DNA of 11,936 nucleotides from assembly GCA_002419055.1 (NCBI GenBank), contig DIFI01000021.1:149998-161933 (forward strand). Reading direction: 5' to 3'. This DNA comes from Peptococcaceae bacterium UBA5752 (lineage in GTDB: Bacteria > Bacillota > Dehalobacteriia > UBA4068). How positions within the stretch are numbered: position 1 is the stretch's first letter; every line of letters begins with the position of its first letter. Shown here in pieces: positions 6,635 to 11,936 of the stretch. Both the position numbers and the translations under genes were made by a program. The notes below the pieces were generated by a model. The model was not told the DNA's origin. It was given only the letters and a program-made list of their open reading frames with translations, and searched no databases.

Positions 6635-6661
6635 GCGGCACTCTTTAAATAAGAATGCCGC
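6635..6661 (-). terminator. Terminator of the repressor gene
   Basis: GCGGCA-C-TCTT (6635-6645) pairs with AAGA-A-TGCCGC (6651-6661), with one mismatch. On the minus strand the stem runs into TTTTT (complement of 6630-6634), a standard intrinsic terminator. It lies about 50 bases beyond the stop of the leftward repressor gene. Confidence 0.75.
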
Positions 6662-6713
6662 ATTGGTTGTCGGTATTATAATATATTAAAAATAAACTTT
6701 AAAAATCAAGCGT

Positions 6714-7487
6714 TCAATCATGCTGTTTTTCTTGATTGACTAAGAATAAGGCGGCTTCGATGATTTTCTTTTGCCGTTCGGCGGGCAATGCGGCTATTGC
6801 TTCGCAAAGGTCGCGGTATTCTTTAATGTCCGCAATTGCTGCTTCAATGCGTTCGTCCAAAACCGGCGGGCGTTTTTTTTTGTCTTTATCAATCTTGACA
6901 ACTTTGCCGATGATCTGGACGGAGCTTTTATTGATGTTGTAGACTTGCGGCTGGTAAAGCGGGTTGGTGGAATGCGACATCAGAGTGACCGTATCGCCTT
7001 CCTGGCGGAATTGTTTGACAGTAGCGCTATCGTTATTGACGATCACTACGGCAACGTCGTTGTTTTTGACCTTGGGTTGAATGCGGACGGTCAGCAGATC
7101 GCCGTCGTTGATGTTGATTGCATTCATACTGTCACCGTGGAAGCGCAGCGCAAAGTATTCACTGTCGTCGTTGAAGGAAGTATAGATATAGTCCTCGATT
7201 TGCTCCTCGGCAAACAGCGGCCGGTTGGCGGTAATGCGGCGCAAAACGGGTATCAGGTGAGACGGCAGCGCAGAGGCGCCGTCTTTTTCTTCCCAGCCCA
7301 TCAGATAGGCGGGGGAGACATCGAGCTTTTGGGCAATGCCTTCGATTTTGTCCAAAGGAATGTTGGTTATAATGCCGTTTTCATATTTATGAATATTTTG
7401 TTTACTGGTATTGACGGCAAGAGCCAGATCTTCCTGTGTTAGCCCCTTATTGATTCGTAATTCTCTGATACGTGATCCTAATTGCAT
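6714..7487 (-). CDS. CI/LexA-type phage repressor (XRE HTH + S24 peptidase-like domain)
   Basis: This is a 257-residue cytoplasmic DNA-binding repressor. Residues about 5-63 are an XRE/Cro-CI helix-turn-helix domain (LTQEDLALAVNTSKQNIHKYE). Residues about 78-200 form the S24 self-cleavage and dimerisation domain, with the nucleophile Ser120 in FHGDSMN and the general base Lys158 in ATVKQF. At the place of the usual Ala-Gly cleavage dipeptide the sequence reads ITANRP, so the bond would be Ala87-Asn88. Residues 201-257 are an extra charged helical tail (LPAERQKKIIEAALFLV). The start ATG (complement of 7485-7487) has AAAGGAG upstream. It diverges from the Cro-like gene, as in temperate phages and integrative elements. 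Its promoter is overlapped by an operator half-matching the others, so autoregulation is likely. The operators themselves are inferred from repeats. Confidence 0.92.
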   Translation of the reverse strand: MQLGSRIRELRINKGLTQEDLALAVNTSKQNIHKYENGIITNIPLDKIEGIAQKLDVSPAYLMGWEEKDGASALPSHLIPVLRRITANRPLFAEEQIEDYIYTSFNDDSEYFALRFHGDSMNAININDGDLLTVRIQPKVKNNDVAVVIVNNDSATVKQFRQEGDTVTLMSHSTNPLYQPQVYNINKSSVQIIGKVVKIDKDKKKRPPVLDERIEAAIADIKEYRDLCEAIAALPAERQKKIIEAALFLVNQEKQHD

Positions 7488-7509
7488 TTATTTATACTCC
7501 TTTGATTGC

Positions 7510-7538
7510 ATTATAACAAATATCTTTTCAGTTGACAA
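7510..7538 (-). promoter_or_regulatory. Repressor maintenance promoter
   Basis: On the minus strand TTGTCA (7533-7538), a 17-bp spacer and a perfect TATAAT (7510-7515) precede the repressor ATG. A degenerate operator (7529-7541) covers the -35 box, as expected for autoregulation. Confidence 0.8.
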
Positions 7539-7541
7539 GAG
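7529..7541. promoter_or_regulatory. Operator-like site 1 (weak)
   Basis: CAGTT-GAC-AAGAG matches the AACTT-N3-AAGTT pattern of the other sites at six of ten arm positions and shares the GAC centre of site 2. It covers the -35 box of the repressor promoter, so occupancy would shut off repressor synthesis. It is the least certain of the four sites. Confidence 0.5.
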
Positions 7542-7562
7542 TTTTAAAAAAAATCTCAAAAT

Positions 7563-7575
7563 AGCTTGACAAGTT
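7563..7575. promoter_or_regulatory. Operator-like site 2 over the rightward -35 box
   Basis: AGCTT-GAC-AAGTT has one mismatch to AACTT-N3-AAGTT. It contains the TTGACA of the rightward promoter (7566-7571), so repressor binding would block RNA polymerase. Its centre is 34 bp from site 1 and 38 bp from site 3. Confidence 0.7.
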
Positions 7576-7594
7576 GCTCACGATCAATTAGACT
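7566..7594 (+). promoter_or_regulatory. Rightward early promoter
   Basis: A perfect TTGACA (7566-7571), a 17-bp spacer and TAGACT (7589-7594) predict a start near 7601. That is inside operator site 3 and about 35 bases before the Cro-like ATG. It should drive the operon running through the primase gene. Confidence 0.8.
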
Positions 7595-7600
7595 AGAAGT

Positions 7601-7613
7601 AACTTATCAAGTT
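7601..7613. promoter_or_regulatory. Operator-like site 3 at the rightward start site
   Basis: AACTT-ATC-AAGTT is a perfect 5-3-5 inverted repeat placed at the predicted transcription start of the rightward promoter. With site 2 it brackets the promoter, a typical two-site repression layout. Confidence 0.75.
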
Positions 7614-7635
7614 TTTATATAAAAGGAGGGATTTG

Positions 7636-7830
7636 ATGAATATACGCTTATTAAAAGAGCAAATTGTTAAAAACGGTTTGACCCAAGAGGATATAGCCAA
7701 AGAGCTGGGCATATCTGAAACTGTTTTTAATAAAAGATTGAAAAGAGGCGAATTTGGCAGCGAAGATGCTCAGCAGTTGATCCGGCTGCTGGAGATTGAT
7801 GATCCTGTGCCGATTTTTTTTAATAAATAA
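7636..7830 (+). CDS. Cro-like small HTH protein
   Basis: This 64-residue protein is one HTH domain: LTQEDIAKELGISETVFNKRL at about residues 15-35 is a classic XRE/Cro-type helix-turn-helix. The ATG at 7636 is chosen over the TTG at 7633 because AAGGAGGG (7623-7630) spaces better to it. It is the first gene of the rightward operon and is divergent from the repressor, the place of cro in lambda-type switches. It probably binds the same operators and turns down the repressor. This role is inferred from position and size. A related activator or excisionase-type function cannot be excluded. Confidence 0.82.
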   Translation: MNIRLLKEQIVKNGLTQEDIAKELGISETVFNKRLKRGEFGSEDAQQLIRLLEIDDPVPIFFNK

Positions 7831-7847
7831 GTAACTTGAGAAGTTAC
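7831..7847. promoter_or_regulatory. Operator-like site 4 inside the early operon
   Basis: GTAACTT-GAG-AAGTTAC is a perfect 7-3-7 inverted repeat carrying the same AACTT-N3-AAGTT core as the switch operators. It begins at the base after the stop codon of the Cro-like gene. TTGAGA (7836-7841) inside it, with TGATAA 17 bp downstream (7859-7864), may be a second weak promoter for the following genes. Confidence 0.65.
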
Positions 7848-7897
7848 AAGAATTGAAATGATAAGTAAGGCGGAGGCGGAAACATAGGAGTGATTTG

Positions 7898-8080
7898 ATG
7901 AAGACAAAGATATTTACTGTCGCGGCGGTGGCGATGTTTATATTGACTTTTGGCGCAGTCGGAGCGATGGAATCTGCTGCGGCAGCGCCGTTTGGCCGGG
8001 AAACGTTTCATGCCTTTGCTTGCATGGGATTGTGGATTTTGTTTACATATATGGCAGGCGGGTTTCGCGATAAGCGGTAA
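7898..8080 (+). CDS. Small two-helix membrane protein
   Basis: This is a 60-residue protein. The ATG at 7898 follows TAGGAG (about 7885-7890) at seven bases. Two hydrophobic stretches, residues about 5-23 (IFTVAAVAMFILTFGAVGAM) and 37-55 (HAFACMGLWILFTYMAGGF), are joined by a short Ala-rich loop and end in the basic tail RDKR, so both termini probably face the cytoplasm. It is the second gene of the rightward early operon. No family is recognised. Small membrane proteins in this position sometimes serve in exclusion or host control, but nothing here proves that. A GGCGGA duplicate (7870-7881) lies just upstream of its ribosome binding site. Confidence 0.65.
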   Translation: MKTKIFTVAAVAMFILTFGAVGAMESAAAAPFGRETFHAFACMGLWILFTYMAGGFRDKR

Positions 8081-8115
8081 TACGGGTGTCTTTGAATAGA
8101 AAGGGGGCAATTTCG

Positions 8116-8523
8116 ATGCAGGAAATTTTGCGGCAGGCAGCGGCGCTGACACGGCTGCGTCAGAGCAAAGACGAGATCAAGAAAAGATTGGACAAGCTAA
8201 ATCATCAAATTGAGCTAACAGAGCAAGAGATTGTGGACGCGATGGTCTGCTCTCAGGTGCAAAGCTTTAATTATGACGGAGATACTTTTTATCTGATGCG
8301 CCGACAATACGCGTCGTTGGTGCAGCCGCAGCGGCAGGGTTTTTATAATCGCTTGCGGCGGCGCAAATTGACGGCGATCATCAAGCCGACTATCCAGGCG
8401 CAGGCGCTTAACAAATTTGTGCGGCAGCAACTGGCAAGTAATGGCGGTCAGCTGCCGCGCTGGATCGAGCCGTTTGTCAACATTAATAATCGCACGGCGC
8501 TGGGGATCAGGAAGCAGAAATAG
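8116..8523 (+). CDS. Phage-type early protein with N-terminal coiled coil
   Basis: This is a 135-residue cytoplasmic protein. The ATG at 8116 has AAGGGGG (8101-8107) eight bases upstream, and an in-frame GTG at 8086 lacks a comparable site. Residues about 1-52 form a coiled coil (LRQSKDEIKKRLDKLNHQIEL). Next comes a beta-strand segment, QSFNYDGDTFYLMRRQYASL, and then a basic part, FYNRLRRRKL, ending in VNINNRTALGIRKQK. The layout of a coiled coil, a short 'FxxDGxTFYL' strand and a C-terminal 'VNxxxxTxxGxRK' resembles unnamed proteins I recall from early regions of Bacillota prophages, with no established function. Its place directly before the primase gene suggests a part in DNA replication or processing, which is an inference. 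Confidence 0.7.
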   Translation: MQEILRQAAALTRLRQSKDEIKKRLDKLNHQIELTEQEIVDAMVCSQVQSFNYDGDTFYLMRRQYASLVQPQRQGFYNRLRRRKLTAIIKPTIQAQALNKFVRQQLASNGGQLPRWIEPFVNINNRTALGIRKQK

Positions 8524-8570
8524 CGGCGGTTTAATTTGCAACTAGATAATAATTAAAGGAGCTGAAGGCG

Positions 8571-11500
8571 GTGGCAGGAAAGTCCGAAATGGCATTGGCC
8601 TATGCCAAGCTGGGGTTGGCGGTATTGCCGTTAAATTACATAACCAACGGAGACTGTTCCTGCGGCGGCGGTAGCTGTGCCTCCCCGGGCAAGCATCCGC
8701 TAATCGGCGGCGGCGTGCATAGCGCGTCTATTGACCCGCGTCAGATCCGCGAGTGGTGGCAGCGTTGGCCTAACGCCAATATCGGTATTGCCTGCGGCGA
8801 GATCAGCGGCATTATTGTCATCGACGTTGACGGCGAGGCGGGCGAAGAGAGCCTGCAAAAGCTGATCGGCGCATTGGGGCAGTTGCCGCAAAGCTGTACG
8901 CAAGTCAGCGGCGGCGGCGGGCGGCATCTGCTGTTTCGGCATCCGGGCGGCGTAATCAAAAATAAGGTGGGGCTGCGGCCACATCTGGATATTCGCGGTG
9001 ACGGCGGCTATATTGTGGCAGCGCCCAGCAATCATATTTCCGGCAATTGCTATCGTTGGGCGGAGGGGATGTCGCCGCAGCAATTGGCATTGGCTGATTT
9101 ACCTGCCGCCTGGTTGGAGCTGGTACAAAAAGAAGAAAATTGGGGCGGCGGCGGCTTTGGCTGCTATCGCGAGGGAGCGGCGCGGCAGGTGTTGCCGCCG
9201 TTTTTGCCTGTCGTCTTTGCCGAAGGGGGAAGAAACGACGGGCTGTTTCGTCTCGGCGCGTCGCTGCGGGCCAGGGGATTATCCGATGCGGCGCTGGCGG
9301 CGGCGTTGCAGGAGGAAAACAATTGCCGTTGTCAGCCGCCTTTGCAGGAGCGGGAGGTGGCAGTAATTGCAGCCAGCGTTTGCCGCTATCCTTTAGGGAT
9401 GGACGAGCGGCGGATTTTGCTGCCGCCGCCAACTGTCAATGCCGCGGCGACGGCTATATATAATATAGAAGAAACAGCTGCTTTAACGGTGGGGACGGCT
9501 GTGTTCGGGAGCAAAAGAGAGGGAAAAGAATCGCTGCGAGATGCGGATGTTGGCGCGGATGGGGTTTGTGCTGCGGAGGGGTTGGGTGTTGTGGGCAGCA
9601 GCGCGGGGATTTCGGCGGCGGCGGCGGCGAGAATGGAAGAAGCGGAGCTGGCGGCATTAAGGGCACGGCTGCCGATCTTGACGCTTAGCGAGCTTTGCTG
9701 TGATCAGATAGTTGGCCTGCTGGTCAGCTTAGAGCAGCGCAATTCTCCTGCTTATTTTGAGGCCAAAGAGCTGCTGGCGGCGCAAAAGTGTTTTCGGATC
9801 GCCGATTTGAATAAGGCGGTCAAAATGTACAAGGCGCGGCTGCGGCGGTTGGACGCGCCACATAGTGAGCAGCAACAACAGTTGCAGTCTTTGACGGGGA
9901 TGGTAGGGGATGCTGATATTCTTAATCAGTTTTATCTGCCCCAAGGCTGGGAGATCGAGGGGCAAGCCATTGTTTCGGCGCGGGCGGCGCGCGGCGACGG
10001 CGGGCGCGAAGTGGCTTGTCCGCATTTGATATTCCCTACCGAGCGGCTGAAAAACATCGAAAGCGGCAGCGAGAAGGTGCGGATCAACTTCTACCGCGAC
10101 GGGCGTTGGCATGACGTGATCGTCAACAAAAGCTCTATCGCGGCAGCCAAAGATATCGTAGCCTTGTCCGATTTCGGTGTGCAAGTGACCAGCGTCACGG
10201 CTAAAGCGCTGGTAGGGTTTCTCTCCGATTTTGAGACTGCAAACAGTAGTCGGCTGCCATTGGCAGAGAGCGTCGGGCGTGCCGGTTGGGTGGATGGGCT
10301 GCGCTTTTCGCCTTACAGCGAGGGGCTGGCTTTTGACGGTGAGGCGGCTTTTAGAAGTGTTTATCAGGCGATTTGCGATCAGGGCAGCTTTGAGCTGTGG
10401 CTTAAGGCGATAAGCCAAGCCCGCAGCAGCCTGCCTTTGAGAGCGCTTCTAGCTGCGTCTTTTGCTTCGCCCCTGCTAGGCGTATTGGAAGGGCAGAGCT
10501 TTTTTGTCCATCTCTGGGGCACGCGCAGCGGTATCGGCAAAAGCGTGGCTTTGAAGGCGGCGATCAGCATTTGGGGCAATCCCGACAAACTCTGGCGCTC
10601 ATTCAACAGCACCGCGGTGGGGCTGGAGCGGGCGGCGGCCTTCTTCCATTCGCTGCCGATGGGCGTTGATGAGCTGCAAACGCTCAATTTTGATTTTAAC
10701 GGCAAGGGCGGCGGCACTAAAAAGCTGGTCTATGCATTATGTCAGGGGCAGGGCAAGGGGCGCGGAAATAAGCAGGGCGGTCTGGAGCGGCTTGGCGAGT
10801 GGCGGCTGATCTTCCTTTCCACCGGCGAGCAGCCGCTGGGCGAGGACCTATCTACCGAAGGGGCGTTGGCGCGGGTGATCGAGGTCTATTTGCAGGAGGG
10901 GGATTATCCGCAAGGATTAACGCCGTCGGAGCTGGCCAATGTGGTCAACGCCAACTTTGGGCAGGCGGGGCGGCTGTATATCGGGCGGCTGACCGAGTGG
11001 CTGGGCGGAGTAAAAACGCCGCTGTTTGAGCTGCAGCAGCGGTTTTTGGGCGAACTGGAGTGTGCTGATTATTCGGGCAAGCAGATCAATGCGCTGGCCT
11101 TTTTGGCGATGGGCGATTATCTGGCGGCGCGGTTCGTCTTTGATATGGGGGAGCAGCAGGCCTGGGATGAGGCGGTGGAATCGGCGCGGGCATTGCTGGC
11201 GGCGCTGACGACGCGCGCGCAGACTGATCCGCTGGCGCAGGCCTGGGATTGGCTGTTCTGCTGGATTGCCGCTAACGAAGACCATTTCGGCGACCATATC
11301 GGCGTGCCCAAGTGGGGCGTGATCAGTACGCATGGTTACGATAAGGAGTTTTACATACTGACGACGGTGCTCAATGAGGAGTTGAAAAAGGCCGGTTTTT
11401 CGCCGCGGGCGATTGTGCGCGGCTGGGGCGAGCGCGGCTGGCTGGAGCGCAACAAGGACGGCGGCTGGCGCATCCATAAGTGGGTCGGCGGCATCGGTAT

Positions 11501-11597
11501 GACCAGCTGCTATGTCTTGGACAGCGACCATACCAGAACCTACCAGTTGGATATGGCTGCCGGTAGGGTTTCGGAGGACGAGCATGGCGTATGGTAG
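8571..11597 (+). CDS. PrimPol-PriCT-DUF927 primase/helicase (replication protein)
   Basis: This is a 1008-residue protein with a GTG start preceded by AAAGGAG (8555-8561). Residues about 7-185 are a PrimPol (bifunctional primase/polymerase) domain. It shows CSCGGGSCASPGKHP, the catalytic DVD (Asp85, Asp87), SGGGGRHLLF with His119, and DIRGDGGYIVAAPS with Asp140. Residues about 213-273 look like a PriCT linker (GGRNDGLFRLGASLR). Residues about 285-365 are a low-complexity Gly/Ala linker. Residues about 455-810 match the DUF927 ATPase family: Walker A GTRSGIGKS (650-658, Lys657), Walker B GVDEL (Asp700, Glu701), a sensor-like FLSTGE and a possible arginine finger in ALARVIEV. Such fusions make primers and unwind DNA for phages, plasmids and integrative elements. 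Residues 810-1008 may bind DNA. It is the last complete gene of the early operon and the most GC-rich. The 3' end lies within an iteron-like repeat cluster. Confidence 0.88.
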   Translation: MAGKSEMALAYAKLGLAVLPLNYITNGDCSCGGGSCASPGKHPLIGGGVHSASIDPRQIREWWQRWPNANIGIACGEISGIIVIDVDGEAGEESLQKLIGALGQLPQSCTQVSGGGGRHLLFRHPGGVIKNKVGLRPHLDIRGDGGYIVAAPSNHISGNCYRWAEGMSPQQLALADLPAAWLELVQKEENWGGGGFGCYREGAARQVLPPFLPVVFAEGGRNDGLFRLGASLRARGLSDAALAAALQEENNCRCQPPLQEREVAVIAASVCRYPLGMDERRILLPPPTVNAAATAIYNIEETAALTVGTAVFGSKREGKESLRDADVGADGVCAAEGLGVVGSSAGISAAAAARMEEAELAALRARLPILTLSELCCDQIVGLLVSLEQRNSPAYFEAKELLAAQKCFRIADLNKAVKMYKARLRRLDAPHSEQQQQLQSLTGMVGDADILNQFYLPQGWEIEGQAIVSARAARGDGGREVACPHLIFPTERLKNIESGSEKVRINFYRDGRWHDVIVNKSSIAAAKDIVALSDFGVQVTSVTAKALVGFLSDFETANSSRLPLAESVGRAGWVDGLRFSPYSEGLAFDGEAAFRSVYQAICDQGSFELWLKAISQARSSLPLRALLAASFASPLLGVLEGQSFFVHLWGTRSGIGKSVALKAAISIWGNPDKLWRSFNSTAVGLERAAAFFHSLPMGVDELQTLNFDFNGKGGGTKKLVYALCQGQGKGRGNKQGGLERLGEWRLIFLSTGEQPLGEDLSTEGALARVIEVYLQEGDYPQGLTPSELANVVNANFGQAGRLYIGRLTEWLGGVKTPLFELQQRFLGELECADYSGKQINALAFLAMGDYLAARFVFDMGEQQAWDEAVESARALLAALTTRAQTDPLAQAWDWLFCWIAANEDHFGDHIGVPKWGVISTHGYDKEFYILTTVLNEELKKAGFSPRAIVRGWGERGWLERNKDGGWRIHKWVGGIGMTSCYVLDSDHTRTYQLDMAAGRVSEDEHGVW

Positions 11598-11826
11598 CTG
11601 GGGGTTTATTTAAGTGATTAACAAAACCATACCAGTTGAAAATCGCTACTGGTAGGGTTTCGGAGGACGAGCATGGCGCATGGTAGCTGCGGGTTTATAT
11701 AAGTAATTAATAAAACCATACCAGTAGAATAAAAATACTCTCGCATACGAGAAAAATAATTATAAAACAAATTTATTTTATATAATGATTTGCGTTTTAG
11801 GCGACTGGTATGGTCGAGTGGTAGGG
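11527..11826. other. Iteron-like cluster, candidate replication origin
   Basis: Related 10-12 bp elements occur about eight times here. Forward copies are ACCATACCAG (11527), CCTACCAGTT (11539), ACCATACCAGTT (11626) and ACCATACCAGT (11715). Inverted copies are CGGTAGGG (11561), ACTGGTAGGG (11648), ACTGGTATGGT (11804) and AGTGGTAGGG (11817). A very AT-rich block (about 11750-11797) lies between the last pair. Iterons plus an AT-rich unwinding region beside a replication gene are the usual make-up of plasmid and phage origins. The function is inferred. Confidence 0.5.
11543..11731. repeat. 89-bp tandem repeat spanning the primase stop codon
   Basis: The sequence beginning CCAGTTG recurs at 11543 and 11632, and a partial third copy begins at 11721, giving a period of exactly 89 bp. 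The two full copies differ at only a few positions over GGTAGGGTTTCGGAGGACGA and the following GTTTAT...AAGT...ATTAA block. The first copy contains the last residues and stop codon of the primase gene. The second repeats them outside the gene (GRVSEDEHGAW and stop). Confidence 0.85.
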
Positions 11827-11936
11827 TGTACGCTGCGAACGTGGCGGAGGCGGAGGCGGTGGCGGAGGCGGAGGCGTGGAAGCAGCGCGGCGCGGACAAA
11901 GGCTAGTGCGAAGGCGGAGGCGGAGGCGTGGAAGCA
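11598..11936. other. Non-coding region after the primase gene
   Basis: No gene is supported here. The stretch holds the second repeat copy, part of the iteron-like cluster and a small hairpin (TCTCG-CATA-CGAGA, 11739-11752). An AT-rich block and the GGCGGA repeats at the right edge follow. A short frame from ATG 11785 stays open to the window end, but it lacks a ribosome binding site and is mostly repeat-encoded arginine and tryptophan. Confidence 0.5.
11837..11936. repeat. GGCGGA-rich direct repeats at the window edge
   Basis: GGCGGA-type hexamers recur in three blocks. A 24-bp unit (GGCGGAGGCGGAGGCG plus TGGAAGCA) is exact at 11861-11884 and 11913-11936, 52 bp apart. A third, shorter block lies at about 11843-11858. 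Two hexamers of the same kind also lie at 7870-7881. The array may continue past the window. Confidence 0.8.

Noticed and set aside
6586..6648. 20-codon GC-rich frame MPRGLAVF...
   Set aside because: It has no ribosome binding site and ends inside the repressor terminator, and nothing supports translation.
6771..7442. Long frame opposite the repressor gene
   Set aside because: It is antisense to a well-supported gene with recognised motifs and has no ribosome binding site or family signal. Other long antisense frames within the adhesin and primase genes were dropped for the same reason.
7486..7632. Riboswitch or attenuator in the switch region
   Set aside because: The inverted repeats are fully explained as promoter-overlapping operators, and there is no T-run or leader fold.
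11800..11850. tRNA-like D-arm (GGTCGAGTGGTAGGG) and a seven-base loop CTGCGAA
   Set aside because: No matching acceptor stem, T-arm or 3' half is present. The similarity is probably chance within the repeat cluster.
11785..11936. Frame from ATG 11785 open to the window end
   Set aside because: There is no ribosome binding site and the codons are mostly GGCGGA repeat read as Arg/Trp, so a gene is not supported from this window alone.
1..11936. CRISPR array or insertion-sequence ends
   Set aside because: No series of regular repeats with unique spacers and no transposase or terminal inverted repeats were seen. The repeats at the right edge are tandem or short-period types.

Overview
The window reads as a piece of a Bacillota chromosome, probably an anaerobic clostridial or Negativicutes-type bacterium. 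The pointers are an S-layer-homology (SLH) surface protein, a copper-amine-oxidase-N-type stalk protein, strong AGGAGG ribosome binding sites and an AT-rich intergenic background. This placement is an inference; no rRNA, tRNA or other marker gene is present.

Left part (1-6000), chromosome-like cell-surface region. A small DUF5661-like gene (102-404, +) is followed by hairpin terminators. Two leftward genes come next: a secreted or anchored stalk-domain protein (644-1459, -) and a 1208-residue exported adhesin-like protein (1766-5392, -). The adhesin has an N-terminal L-type lectin-like domain, an Fn3-like domain, InlB-type repeats, an Asp/Tyr-rich segment that looks like a beta-solenoid, and three C-terminal SLH motifs. 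Just upstream of it, and on the same strand, lies the 3' stump of a second SLH gene (5658-5771) that still has its own terminator. Beside the stump is a small DUF6774-like gene (5827-5997, +) with no visible ribosome binding site.

Middle part (6000-6700), a gene-poor AT-rich stretch. It holds a roughly 10-bp phased array of CGAA-like motifs, a 37-codon reading frame with a good ribosome binding site, a 16-bp palindrome, and the terminator of the repressor gene to its right.

Right part (6700-11936), the lysogeny switch and early replication module of a prophage or related integrative element. A CI/LexA-like repressor (leftward) and a Cro-sized HTH protein (rightward) diverge from a compact switch. 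Both promoters can be read, and operators of the form AACTT-N3-AAGTT overlap them. The rightward operon continues with a 60-residue two-helix membrane protein, a 135-residue phage-type coiled-coil protein and a 1008-residue PrimPol-PriCT-DUF927 primase/helicase. The 3' end of that gene and the DNA after it carry an 89-bp tandem duplication, about eight copies of an ACCATACCAGT-like element in both orientations and an AT-rich block. Together these look like an iteron-type replication origin next to its initiator. The window ends in GGCGGA-rich repeats.

The proposed logic is that the repressor shuts the rightward operon through the operators and controls its own promoter. When repression is lifted, the Cro-like protein, the small accessory proteins and the primase/helicase are made, and the element replicates from the putative origin. 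No integrase, attachment site or structural gene is visible, so whether the element is a phage, a plasmid-like element or a satellite is not settled by this window.
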